From: Dyella_B nitratireducens
Lineage (GTDB): Bacteria; Pseudomonadota; Gammaproteobacteria; Xanthomonadales; Rhodanobacteraceae
Assembly (NCBI RefSeq): GCF_049532905.1
Contig: NZ_CP064032.1
Coordinates: forward strand, 2,976,001-3,040,000
DNA length: 64,000 nucleotides
Direction of reading: 5' to 3'
In this document: piece by piece, positions 1 to 7,861 of the stretch
Layout of the letters: each line of letters starts with the position of its first letter
How positions within the stretch are numbered: the first letter of the stretch is position 1
Made by a program: the position numbers and the translations under genes
The notes under the pieces: model-generated
Databases searched by the model: none
Seen by the model: only the letters and a program-made list of their open reading frames with translations
Told to the model about the DNA's origin: nothing

Positions 1-870
1 GACGTGATAAGCGTCGGCACCCCAATAAAGATTGTAGATGTGCCCATTGGCGCCAATGTATCCCCAGTGCTGCTCGCCGGATGGAAGCACGAAGCTTGTC
101 AGTGAGCCACTCGAGGCCAGTGGCGCCCCCGCTGCGGCGGTGACATCGGCAATGTAATAAGAGCCAGCGCTCCAATAAAGGTCGTAAACGTTGCCGTTGG
201 TACCGATATATGCCCAATGCTGTTGCCCGGACGGCAGAGTGAAGCTTGTTAACGCACCGCTGGCGGCCCGTGGTGCCCCCGTTGCGGCGCTGACATCAGC
301 GACGTAATAAGAGCCGGCGCTCCAATAAAGGTCGTAAACGTCGCCATTGGTACCGATATATGCCCAATGCTGCTGACCGGACGGCAGGGTGAAGCTTGTT
401 AACGCACCACTGGCGGCCTGCGGCGCTCCCGCCGAGCCACTAGCATCATCGACGTGATAAGCGCCGGCACCCCAATAAAGATTGTAAACATGCCCATTGG
501 TGCCAATGTATCCCCAGTGCTGCTCACCGGACGACAACGCAAAGCTCGTCAACGCACCCGTGATGGCCGGTGGCGCCCCCGCTGCCGCACTGGCGTTGGC
601 AACTGTATAACCCGCAGCAGCTGTCCAAGACAGGTTGTAAATATTGCCGTCAGTGCCAATAAAGCCCCAATGCTGCTCCCCAGAAGACAGCGTATAGCTA
701 GTCAACGCGCCGCTGTCTGCTTTCTGCGCCTTTGTAACGGCACTGGCGTCGTCAACGAGGTACCCGGCGCTGGCGCTCCAATATAAATTGTAAACGTCAC
801 CACTGGCACCGACGAAACCCCAGTGCTGTTGGCCCGAAGAAAGGACAAAGCTGGTAAGTGCTGCTCCGCA
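1..870 (-). repeat. tandem 150/153-bp coding repeats (lectin-like propeller units)
   Basis: The motif encoding QHWGYIG recurs near positions 63, 211, 361, 511, 664 and 817, so the period is 150 bp three times and then 153 bp twice. Each unit encodes 50 or 51 residues. The two units at about 150-440 are nearly identical at DNA level, which suggests recent unit duplication. The array continues past the left edge. Confidence 0.8.
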
Positions 871-1860
871 GAACAAGGCTGCCTCATTGGAAGCCGTGCA
901 ACCTTGTGCCTTGATGCCAGCCCCTTCGGTTTCATACGTTGTCCGAAGTGTAGAAAGATCCCTGATTCCAAGGCATGTGCTGGTTGAAAACCAGACAAAA
1001 GGAGCGAGCCATACAACCTGCGAGTCGGATTGCATGGTCTGAAAAAAAGGTGTCGTGTCATTGATGCCCACGCAACCCTGCCCACTTTGAGCACCGGGAA
1101 CAATGATGATCTTCTTGCTCGGTGCATAGGATTTAAGCTCATTGAGGTGCGCATACCATTGCGAATCGCTATCCCCGTAGCTGTCGAAGCCTACCCAATC
1201 GAGAAGCCGCATTCCGCTGCTGATCTGATCGAACGATGTCGTCAGAATGGATGCGACCGGTAGCGAACTTGTATTGGCATTAGAGTGGATAGCATTGACG
1301 GCATTCGCCAAGGCTGGATTCGCCGTTCCATTCACATCGGAAAGGCAGGAGCTACCGAGATTCGGTTCGTCAACCAAATAAACCGCCGTCACGGTGCTTC
1401 GATCGGGGTCACCAGGAATCAGATAGCCCGTCTGCACCATGGTTTGAACCAAGCTTGACCACTCCTGCGATGCGGCCGGGTAGTTCTGCCAGCAAGAGGT
1501 GCTTCCCGCAGCGAGATTGAATAGGAATGGATACCCAGGAATGATGGCATGCACATGAGCTGCCTTCGCCTTGGCCAGTTCAGTCATGAGATACGCCAAG
1601 GAAGATGCCCTGCCAGCGTCGCTGGTATCGCCGGACCAACTCATTATCGCGTAAAGATTGATGTGCCCTTTCATTTCATCGAGGGCTACGGCCGGTGGAT
1701 TATTGGCGTCCGCATAATAGTAGCCATAGTATTTTTGGATGCTTTGTGCATAAGCGCTTGATGAAAACATGCACAGAACAACCAATATGGAACAAAGCAG
1801 TCGTTTTACAAACCGCTTCACTGGCGAACCATCCGTCTTTTTCTGTTCCGTCCCCTTCAT
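1..1860 (-). CDS. secreted glycosidase-like protein with C-terminal lectin-type beta-propeller repeats (partial at left edge)
   Basis: An open frame of 620 codons on the minus strand starts at ATG 1860 and runs off the window. GGAGAG lies about 7 nt upstream of the start. Residues 1-40 form a signal peptide with a basic N-region, a hydrophobic core and a cleavage site near AYAQS. Residues about 40-330 look like a TIM-barrel-type hydrolase domain (IQKYYGYYYAD at the start, VYLVDEPNLG and LLDWVGFDSYGD later), with acidic residues where a glycoside hydrolase would have them. From about residue 333 there are at least six repeats of 50-51 residues with the core QHWGYIGTNGxVYNLYW. This core resembles fucose-lectin-like propeller repeats of secreted bacterial proteins. 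The protein probably binds and cleaves an extracellular glycan. The fold calls are by eye; substrate unknown. Confidence 0.7.
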   Translation of the reverse strand, partial: MKGTEQKKTDGSPVKRFVKRLLCSILVVLCMFSSSAYAQSIQKYYGYYYADANNPPAVALDEMKGHINLYAIMSWSGDTSDAGRASSLAYLMTELAKAKAAHVHAIIPGYPFLFNLAAGSTSCWQNYPAASQEWSSLVQTMVQTGYLIPGDPDRSTVTAVYLVDEPNLGSSCLSDVNGTANPALANAVNAIHSNANTSSLPVASILTTSFDQISSGMRLLDWVGFDSYGDSDSQWYAHLNELKSYAPSKKIIIVPGAQSGQGCVGINDTTPFFQTMQSDSQVVWLAPFVWFSTSTCLGIRDLSTLRTTYETEGAGIKAQGCTASNEAALFCGAALTSFVLSSGQQHWGFVGASGDVYNLYWSASAGYLVDDASAVTKAQKADSGALTSYTLSSGEQHWGFIGTDGNIYNLSWTAAAGYTVANASAAAGAPPAITGALTSFALSSGEQHWGYIGTNGHVYNLYWGAGAYHVDDASGSAGAPQAASGALTSFTLPSGQQHWAYIGTNGDVYDLYWSAGSYYVADVSAATGAPRAASGALTSFTLPSGQQHWAYIGTNGNVYDLYWSAGSYYIADVTAAAGAPLASSGSLTSFVLPSGEQHWGYIGANGHIYNLYWGADAYHV

Positions 1861-2620
1861 TAGAGCTCTCCAATAGCAGTAGGTAGAAAAATGATGTGGT
1901 ACAGCTTAGCATTCAACGGTTATTACGCTGCCTGAAATGTATTCCCCAGAGATCCTTTAAGTGCAATCCAGCAACTGAAATCAAATACACTTATGACGAT
2001 CGCAGCATCGCCATCAACAAATCCGACTTTGTCCGGTCAAGACATAGCTCCTTTTCATGCCCCAGGATAAAAAGGACCGAAGGTGCTGCCGGCTGGCCCT
2101 TCTTTCCTTATCATTTAAGTGCTGAATTGCTTTCGGAAGCTAAGATCGTCCATGTCTTCGAGCATTCTGACATAGGGCGCCAAGCATACCGGAAAGCCCT
2201 GAATTGAAGTGGAGCTAGGCAACCTTTTTTCTATCTCCATCCCTGAGGTATCCCCACGTTTTCTGCTTGATGATCTGAACAAAGTCAGCAAGCTGGCCAA
2301 TATCTATTAAATGACCGAGCCGTCATTCCGGCGAAGGCCGGAATCCATGGTGAATGCGAAGCATGGATTCCGGCCTTCGCCGGAATGACGCCCAGGTAAA
2401 AATGCCAAGTATTGGCCGCGAAAAAGCCTTCCTTGAACAGCTCGAAAAACGTTGGGAAACCTCAGCCTCCATCCCCGATGCAGCGCCTCGGTTACGCCGC
2501 CAGGCTTGATGATATTTTTCGTAGTAGGAGTACCCTTTATACGGCTAAGGGTTTGTTGGACATAGCCGCGTCACAGCTTTGTAAATATCCACCCGTTTCC
2601 TACACACAGGGGAAAGCTCT
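1861..2620. other. intergenic stretch without a recognised gene
   Basis: No convincing gene was found on either strand. The stretch contains the MITE-like element at 2243-2465 and a segment at 2144-2181 that recurs imperfectly at 5439-5476. The short open frames here cross the element or lack ribosome sites. Confidence 0.5.
2243..2465. mobile_element. MITE-like element, family 2, copy A
   Basis: The ends are imperfect inverted repeats: CTGAGGTATCCCCACGTTTT at the left and its counterpart with two or three changes at the right. The centre is a REP palindrome (two facing GGATTCCGGCCTTCGCCGG arms around a short spacer). There is no coding capacity. The flanks share CTCCATCC on both sides, offset by one base, a possible target duplication. 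The same ends bound the elements at 4853-5363, 10506-10729 and 46200-46466. Confidence 0.7.
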
Positions 2621-3259
2621 ATGCCAGTCAGGGATTTGGAAAAGGCTGCGAGTAGCACGATTCGATCGGCCTATGAACGCGATTACAAGACCGCTGTGGA
2701 AAAGAGAGATCACATCCATCGACAGGTTTATAACCTCGTCGATGAAGAGCAAGTCTTCAACGGCATTACCTATCCAGTCATCGATCTATCCGTATTGAAG
2801 ACGAAGTACAGCAACGTGGTGCAATTTCTTCTTACTTCGTTCAAGGCTGCCGGGGTACGACCTGATACGCCCTTTCATATGAACCAGGAATCCAAATACC
2901 CTGTGGACATGGCCAATTCCTATCGCTACGTGGAGTACAACGTCATCGGCGGGGGAATGCGACTGATCTATGACGCCACCTTGGGCAACTTGTTTCTGAG
3001 TGCGCACTACAGTGACCCATCGCTGGTGATTGCGAGTACGGACGACAGCACAGAGCAATTGGACCTCAACGACATCATGACCAGCTTGCGTCTGACGCAA
3101 CGAAATCTCGAGCGTCATTCAGACGGAACCTACTTTGATGGCACCTACGATGACAAACTGATTATGTACGCGCGTTCGGACTCCGCCTTTCGTGGCTGGC
3201 TTTTGAACAAGAACAGCGGCCAGGTTACGGATACGCTGAGAAAGTACGGCCTGAGCTAG
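2621..3259 (+). CDS. hypothetical protein, 212 aa
   Basis: I do not recognise this protein. GGGGAAAG lies 5 nt before the ATG, which fixes the start. It has no signal peptide or membrane segment. It is a mixed-charge soluble protein, with a helical N-terminal third (residues 1-50, many Arg/Lys/Glu) and a beta-rich centre (YRYVEYNVIGGGMRLIYD). It stands alone, about 400 bp upstream of the reb operon on the same strand. A role in that system is possible but unsupported. Confidence 0.6.
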   Translation: MPVRDLEKAASSTIRSAYERDYKTAVEKRDHIHRQVYNLVDEEQVFNGITYPVIDLSVLKTKYSNVVQFLLTSFKAAGVRPDTPFHMNQESKYPVDMANSYRYVEYNVIGGGMRLIYDATLGNLFLSAHYSDPSLVIASTDDSTEQLDLNDIMTSLRLTQRNLERHSDGTYFDGTYDDKLIMYARSDSAFRGWLLNKNSGQVTDTLRKYGLS

Positions 3260-3664
3260 CCATAAGCTCTGACGATTGGGGCTAGGTTCGCTTATGGTCG
3301 AATGTGCTTCCAAAGAATGAACCTACCCCCTGCTTTCGGTATCGCTCCAACGTAAAAACCGGCGCAAGAAGTAGATCCGCCTCGCCCATGGACGCGCCAG
3401 GCGTCTCTACACATAACCTTCACACCGTTGCTGACGCGTCAGGGCGAAACCTGACGAAATGCTTCGAGCCCCAGGACCACATCTCCTTCGTGACGCGCAA
3501 TCAAGTGGCTGTGAAATAAAGAACTTCCACGCGTGGGTTTCCATGGCTCGCTTCATGCTTGAGCCCCTACCGCTTCACAGGGCAAATCCAAGCAGCATCG
3601 ATGTAGTAGCAGTATTCCAACTACCACTGATTTCCACCACTCAGCACACAGGGAGTTTTGAGAG
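3260..3664. other. intergenic region upstream of the reb operon
   Basis: About 400 bp without a credible gene. It must contain the promoter of the reb genes. TGGCTCGCTTCATGC near 3546-3560 resembles a sigma-54 site only loosely and is not claimed. No terminator hairpin is evident for the upstream gene. Confidence 0.4.
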
Positions 3665-3898
3665 ATGGCATTTCCTACCTCGTTGAATTCGCAGATTACT
3701 GACGCCGTAACCCAATCCAACGTCAAAGTGATTGGCGAAGCACCCGCCATGGCACTGGGCTCGCTTTATCAATCCCTTGCACACGCCGCCAGCATTGCCG
3801 GGGAAAACCTGGTCACACAGCAGCAGAATGCAAACAACGTGTCGCATGCGCTGGTTTCGCGGTGCGTGCAATCCCTCGTCGGCTCGGCAGCCAAGTAA
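3665..3898 (+). CDS. RebB-family R-body protein (paralogue 1)
   Basis: A 77-residue protein beginning MAFPTSLNSQITDAVTQSNV, the typical N-terminus of the RebB family (Pfam RebB, 'killing trait'). These small amphipathic proteins polymerise into refractile R-bodies, cytoplasmic protein ribbons that unroll on a pH shift and can burst membranes. The helical core VKVIGEAPAMALGSLYQSLAHA and the QQQNANN turn are shared with the next gene, at about 75% identity. It is the first gene of four in tandem with short gaps. GGGAG lies about 9 nt before the ATG. Confidence 0.85.
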   Translation: MAFPTSLNSQITDAVTQSNVKVIGEAPAMALGSLYQSLAHAASIAGENLVTQQQNANNVSHALVSRCVQSLVGSAAK

Positions 3899-3910
3899 GG
3901 AGACAGACCC

Positions 3911-4150
3911 ATGGCCTTTCCGACTTCCGTCAACGACCAGATCACCGATTCGGTCACCCAATCCAACGTCAAAGTCATCGGCGAGGCGCCCGCGGTGGCG
4001 CTGGGCTCGCTGTATCAATCCCTCGCACACGCTGCCGGCATCGCGGCAGAAAATCTGGTCACTCAGCAGCAGAATGCAAACAACTTGTCGCTGGCAATCG
4101 TGACGCGCTGCGCCGAAGCCCTGCTCGGCAACACCTCGGCACAAGAGTAA
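3911..4150 (+). CDS. RebB-family R-body protein (paralogue 2)
   Basis: A 79-residue close paralogue of the preceding gene. It carries the same MAFPTSVNDQITDSVTQSNV start and the same EAPAxALGSLYQSLAHAA core, diverging mainly after QQQNANN. AAGGAGA lies 7 nt upstream, the best ribosome site of the operon. The 12-bp gap implies co-transcription. The pair looks like a recent tandem duplication, and R-bodies generally need more than one Reb subunit. Confidence 0.85.
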   Translation: MAFPTSVNDQITDSVTQSNVKVIGEAPAVALGSLYQSLAHAAGIAAENLVTQQQNANNLSLAIVTRCAEALLGNTSAQE

Positions 4151-4154
4151 CGTC

Positions 4155-4502
4155 ATGGCCGACGAGACCACAGTCAACAGCCAGATCACCGACGCGGTAG
4201 CGCAAGTCAACGCTTCGGTTGGCGATTCATCCGAAGCCCTGGCGCAGGCCATGACCCACCAGATCATGGCCCACGCTGTATCGGTGGCCATACAAAACGC
4301 CGTAGCGCAGCAGCAACACGTTTACATGCTGCGCAACGCCATCACCACCGCCGCAGCCCGCGCCATTTTGGACGCCAACCCTGAGCAAGCCCTGCGCTTT
4401 GCCGACGAGGCACTAAAAAGCGACGACCTCGCCCAGACCATCGAGCGTCTCAGCGCCTTGTTGAAAGACACGCCCACTGGCGAACCCAAACCCGGGGAAT
4501 GA
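4155..4502 (+). CDS. RebB-related R-body protein, extended (paralogue 3)
   Basis: A 115-residue protein. Its first about 75 residues follow the Reb pattern (NSQITDAVAQVN, then a helix with MTHQIMAHAVSVAIQNAVAQQQH). A C-terminal extension of about 40 residues (ARAILDANPEQALRFADEALKS...) is helical and acidic and is absent from the first two paralogues. It starts 4 bp after the previous stop and overlaps the next gene by 4 bp (ATGA). It is probably a different structural or assembly subunit of the R-body; which one cannot be said. Confidence 0.75.
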   Translation: MADETTVNSQITDAVAQVNASVGDSSEALAQAMTHQIMAHAVSVAIQNAVAQQQHVYMLRNAITTAAARAILDANPEQALRFADEALKSDDLAQTIERLSALLKDTPTGEPKPGE

Positions 4503-4771
4503 CGATGACAAGCGACGAAAAGGATGAGCAACCCGCTTCACAGGCAGACGTCACCGCTGCCCCAACGGCCTCCCAAGACAACCCAGCCACCGACGATTTA
4601 GCCGCCCAAATTCAGCGCACGCATGACCAGATCGTAGCCACCCTCACGACTGGCTATAAGGACGTTGAAGAGGCTATGCGCATCGCCGAAGAAGCTGTAA
4701 CGGTGGCTGTGCACGGGGCGACGAAAGCCGTGGATATGGCGCAGCAGGCCGCCAAAAAGCCGGATGCATAG
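4499..4771 (+). CDS. small acidic/helical protein in the reb operon, 90 aa
   Basis: The start codon overlaps the stop of the preceding reb gene (ATGA), so translation is probably coupled. The first 35 residues are disordered and rich in Gln, Ala, Asp and Pro. The rest is predicted helical with an alanine/valine heptad-like pattern (EEAMRIAEEAVTVAVHGATKAVDMAQQAAKK). It lacks the NSQITDAV motif, so it is called reb-associated from position only. An R-body subunit or regulator is possible. Confidence 0.6.
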   Translation: MTMTSDEKDEQPASQADVTAAPTASQDNPATDDLAAQIQRTHDQIVATLTTGYKDVEEAMRIAEEAVTVAVHGATKAVDMAQQAAKKPDA

Positions 4772-4808
4772 CATCCTTGGAACTTGAAGAAATAACCCAA
4801 ACTGGGGC

Positions 4809-4847
4809 GGTTCACTTACGAGAGCGAGCAATAGCCGTAAGTGAACC
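4809..4847. terminator. perfect 12-bp hairpin after the reb operon
   Basis: GGTTCACTTACG and its exact complement are separated by 15 nt, just downstream of the last reb gene. There is no T-run, so it may be a terminator-like or repeat-derived hairpin. Stems also ending in TGACC occur just before family-2 MITE copy C (10467-10505) and, imperfectly, at 14511-14550. Confidence 0.4.
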
Positions 4848-4852
4848 TGACC

Positions 4853-5363
4853 CTGAGGTATCCCCACGTTTTCTACTTGATGATCTGAACAAAATCAGCA
4901 AGCTAGCCAATATCTATTAAATTACTCTGCCGTCATTGACCAGCTTCGCTGTTGTAAAGCGCCTCGGCGAAGGCCGGAATCCATGCTCCGTACTGGCGAT
5001 GGATTCCGGCCTTCGCCCACTGCTGTCCGGGAAAATATCACTCACACTCGCCGCCATGCTTGATGGTTCGTCGTCCCGGCGAAAGCCGGGACCCAGCGAC
5101 TTGCGGAATCGCCAAAGTCACTGGGCCCCGGCTTTCGCCGGGGTGACGGATCGGGGGTGCTGAATGTGCAGGCAAAAAAGGGATTTCCGACGAGCTTCGG
5201 ATGCGTGTTTAGGGCAGTGCGCATTTTCCCCGGACAGCAGTGGGCCTTCGCCGAGGCGCTTTACAACAGCGAAGCTGGTCAATGACGCCGAGGTAAAAAT
5301 GCTAAGTATTGGCCACGAAAAAGCCCTTCCTTGAACAGCTCGAAAAACGTGGAGAAACCTCAG
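4853..5363. mobile_element. MITE-like element, family 2, copy B, interrupted by a family-1 element
   Basis: It has the same terminal sequences as copy A (CTGAGGTATCCCCACG at the left, the inverse with changes at the right). The interior includes an extra inverted pair (TTGACCAGCTTCGCTGTTG and its complement) and a REP half. This REP is interrupted at 5018-5242 by a family-1 element with a perfect 10-bp duplication. Removing the insertion and one duplication leaves about 276 bp. Confidence 0.7.
5018..5242. mobile_element. MITE-like element, family 1, copy 1 (225 bp), inserted in a REP
   Basis: The ends are inverted: CACTGCTGTCCGGGAAAAT at the left and the complement of CACTGCTGTCCGGGGAAAAT at the right. 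GGCCTTCGCC is present on both sides (5008-5017 and 5243-5252), a perfect 10-bp target duplication inside a REP arm. The interior contains another REP-like palindrome (CCCGGCGAAAGCCGGGACC facing its mate) and no coding sequence. A second copy lies at 27918-28143. Confidence 0.8.
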
Positions 5364-5630
5364 AACCATCCCTCGTTTTATTAACTGACACATTCCCTCT
5401 GCACAAAACCCATACCAATGAGGTTGTGCTTAGCTAGGGTCGTTCATGTCTTCGGGCGTTCTGACATAGAACGCCACGCTATCCATCCATTTATGGGTAA
5501 CTTCCCAAATTCACACGTTTCTGGTGCCTAAAAAAGTACCACCGGCATTGTGCGGGTGCTGGATATGCTGACCATGCGAAAACCTCTCACAAAAAATGCT
5601 TAACGATCCAATGGCAAGAGATTCGTATTT

Positions 5631-7208
5631 ATGAAAATCGACACTTTTAATTCATCACAGCCGGCTTCGGTCGATCTACCTACTTCAGACAAAAATACTT
5701 CGGGTGTCACCGGTCCAGTCATTACCTCAAAGAGTACTTGGACAGTAAAGAACGACGCACGCTCGCAGGCTAATGACTCAAGAAACTCCACTTCTTACGG
5801 ATTGAACTCAACTCAAACGTCACCAGCCAAAAGCCGCGTTACACGAGCTGAAGAGGAGCCGGTGCTGATGGCGGGTGAACCCTGGGCTGATTTTCAGGAG
5901 CGGCACTATAGATGGCGACTAGGCATACCACGCAGCGAGCACGTTGATAGAAAGCTGATTCCCGAAAATGAGGGAACGATCCCCCCACGTTCCGTACAAG
6001 AAGCGCTCTTCGAAGGATTTATAGGATTTGTTCTGGGCGGACCAGGCGCGGGGGTCCGCCCTGGCGCACCAACTCTGGGCCCCAAATCCGTGCCTAGTCC
6101 TAAACTCGTTCCCGGCCCCAAGCCAGGCCCTCGCCCTGGCACACCAAGCTCGCGTCCTGGCACGCCAGCCTCTACTCCCAGCACACCAAGCTCTCGTCCT
6201 GGCGTACCAGGCTCTCGTCCTGGCGCATCAACCTCCAGCTCTAACTATAGCTCTAGTCCTAGCCCTGGCCTCGACACTCCCGGCTCCCGTCCCGGCGTAC
6301 CAGGCTCCCGTCCTGGCGCGTCAGCCGCCGGCCCTGGCTCGCCAAGCTCTTCTCCTCGCGCACCAGCCTCCACCTATGGCCTCGACACACCGGGCTCTCG
6401 TCCTGGTGTACCAGGCTCTCGTTATCAGGCAAACAGCATAACCCTCCCAATCAGCCCGGATGGATTGCAAACCTTTGCCATCGACACCGGGAAAGTCTCC
6501 TTCATGGGGAGAGATAAGGGCTATATATATAGAGGTATCGTTTTTCGCGGCGACACCCGTGCGCCGGAAACCATATTCAAGGAAGGTTTTAAATTAAGAA
6601 CAAAAATCAACGACATTAATGAAATAAATGGTTTCAGAGGTGGATTTGGTGGCGGAAAAGACGCCTTGGACCCTGACGGCAAAGGTATATCAACCTCTGG
6701 ATTTTATAAAAAAGATGGTGCTGGCGCCTATTACTACGGCGGAAACAAGGGAGGTTATACCTATATTGTCGATGGAAATGACATGGAAGGATATCATTTA
6801 TATCAAAATAGGCACCTCATAGAGCACCCTAACGATACCGACATCATTATGCAACCGCTGGAAATAAACTACGGTAAGGATATTCCATCATCCAATATCA
6901 TTGGCGCCTTTGATAAGAATAGCCATTTCATAAAAAACCCTAACTATCGCGGAAAATTTCGAATCCCACCAAATCAGGGACATCACCATCACTACAGTGA
7001 ATCCCATGCTCCCCAACCCCAAGCCCTGCCTAAACCCCACTCCGAATCCGAGTCCGAATCCGAATCACAGCCACAGCCCCAAGACCAAGGAGTATCGCTT
7101 CACCAACATAAAATCCCTACATTCGGCCCGGAGAATCCCCGTGGCTGGACCGGACAACCTTTCGAAGAAGAAACCGACCACCCTTTCCTGGATACCTTCG
7201 ACTCATGA
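5631..7208 (+). CDS. putative ADP-ribosyltransferase toxin (cholera/pertussis type) with Pro/Ser/Gly repeats
   Basis: 525 aa, no signal peptide. Residues 1-115 are Ser/Thr-rich and look disordered. Residues about 140-265 are low-complexity repeats of the type SRPGVPGSRPGAS. Residues about 295-440 resemble the R-S-E class of mono-ADP-ribosyltransferases. VFRGDTRAP carries the NAD-binding Arg at 306, GISTSG carries the STS motif at 354-356, and QPLEINYGKDIPSSNIIGAF carries a Glu at 411 placed like the catalytic Glu of cholera and pertussis toxins. The upstream Glu of an ExE pair is not conserved (Pro at 409). The C-terminus is rich in His and SE repeats. It probably ADP-ribosylates a host or competitor protein. 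The missing signal peptide and Ser/Thr-rich N-terminus suggest export by a contact-dependent secretion system. The domain is AT-rich relative to its surroundings, suggesting transfer. Confidence 0.7.
   Translation: MKIDTFNSSQPASVDLPTSDKNTSGVTGPVITSKSTWTVKNDARSQANDSRNSTSYGLNSTQTSPAKSRVTRAEEEPVLMAGEPWADFQERHYRWRLGIPRSEHVDRKLIPENEGTIPPRSVQEALFEGFIGFVLGGPGAGVRPGAPTLGPKSVPSPKLVPGPKPGPRPGTPSSRPGTPASTPSTPSSRPGVPGSRPGASTSSSNYSSSPSPGLDTPGSRPGVPGSRPGASAAGPGSPSSSPRAPASTYGLDTPGSRPGVPGSRYQANSITLPISPDGLQTFAIDTGKVSFMGRDKGYIYRGIVFRGDTRAPETIFKEGFKLRTKINDINEINGFRGGFGGGKDALDPDGKGISTSGFYKKDGAGAYYYGGNKGGYTYIVDGNDMEGYHLYQNRHLIEHPNDTDIIMQPLEINYGKDIPSSNIIGAFDKNSHFIKNPNYRGKFRIPPNQGHHHHYSESHAPQPQALPKPHSESESESESQPQPQDQGVSLHQHKIPTFGPENPRGWTGQPFEEETDHPFLDTFDS
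6050..6435 (+). repeat. low-complexity coding repeats in the ADP-ribosyltransferase gene
   Basis: Short degenerate direct repeats based on GGCTCYCGTCCTGGCGYACCA encode RPGVPGS/RPGASxS units. Two larger blocks (about 6190-6235 and 6265-6325, each ending in SRPGVPGSRPGAS) and a third partial block at 6375-6425 suggest unit duplication. Copy number is likely to vary between strains. Confidence 0.7.
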
Positions 7209-7374
7209 CAGCCAAGCCCGCTTTTTCGGTGCAGGCGCATCTTCTGGTCGTGCTGGTGAACCCAACAGGATGTTCGCGATTCAGGTGCAACATCAGTTTT
7301 GCAATACATAACGTGATACTGCATATAGGCATTTTTCCGCTGTAGCCTTGGAGCACCTTCATTGGAGACTACTT

Positions 7375-7830
7375 ATGAGTGCTTCTGTCCAGCTTTCGTC
7401 GAATTATCTGCCAACTTCTCATGAATCCGCGTCACCCAACATCAATGATGTAAAGGGCTCGGAAGTTGCTCCATCGCAAGTCTCTCAGGAGACGAAATCT
7501 ATGATGGGTGACAACCTTCTGCAGAAGCATCATCATCATTACCAAGATGATTGGACGAACTTGCAAAATTTGACTGAAAGAAGTCATGAACTTTCCACGG
7601 ATATACGAGAAATACAGACAAAAATCAAGGGTGTTTATAATAACTCCAGCCTTACTCCTGCCCAGCAAAACTCAGCGGTACGGGGTCTTCGTAAAGAGAT
7701 GCAGAAGCTCGTTAAGGAAAAGAAATCCATTGATACTCAGCTCGCAAAACTGCTAGCCACACCCGTGGATACCGACCGAGCGATGATATCAAATTACATT
7801 GATAGCCTGGGTCGTGGATATTTACTTTAA
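7375..7830 (+). CDS. small coiled-coil protein downstream of the toxin, 151 aa
   Basis: The start is placed at ATG 7375, with GGAG 7 nt upstream; an upstream ATG at 7348 has no ribosome site. The N-terminal 45 residues are Ser/Gln-rich and disordered, like the N-terminus of the toxin upstream. Residues about 55-130 are strongly helical with heptad character (LTERSHELSTDIREIQTKI and LRKEMQKLVKEKKSIDTQL). The motif HHHHY occurs both here (QKHHHHYQDD) and in the C-terminal part of the upstream toxin. I do not recognise the family. Position suggests a chaperone, co-effector or immunity factor for the toxin; none of these is demonstrated by sequence. Confidence 0.6.
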   Translation: MSASVQLSSNYLPTSHESASPNINDVKGSEVAPSQVSQETKSMMGDNLLQKHHHHYQDDWTNLQNLTERSHELSTDIREIQTKIKGVYNNSSLTPAQQNSAVRGLRKEMQKLVKEKKSIDTQLAKLLATPVDTDRAMISNYIDSLGRGYLL

Positions 7831-7861
7831 AAGCTAAAACCGAGGCAGCGTCCAGGGAGCC

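Noticed and set aside
1..870. Regular 150-bp repeats that might suggest a CRISPR-like or satellite array
   Set aside because: The repeats are coding, keep frame, and encode a QHWGYIG-type protein repeat; unit length and lack of unique spacers exclude CRISPR.
3546..3560. Sigma-54-like site TGGCTCGCTTCATGC upstream of the reb operon
   Set aside because: Deviates from the consensus at key bases; not strong enough to list as a promoter.
3641..4291. 216-codon minus-strand frame across the reb genes
   Set aside because: Shadow of the duplicated reb genes, with repeated sequence for that reason.
5400..5630. Possible PIP-box (TTCG-N-TTCG) promoter upstream of the ART gene
   Set aside because: The TTCG pairs do not have the required spacing and no matching -10 element was found; type III regulation is not supported by sequence.
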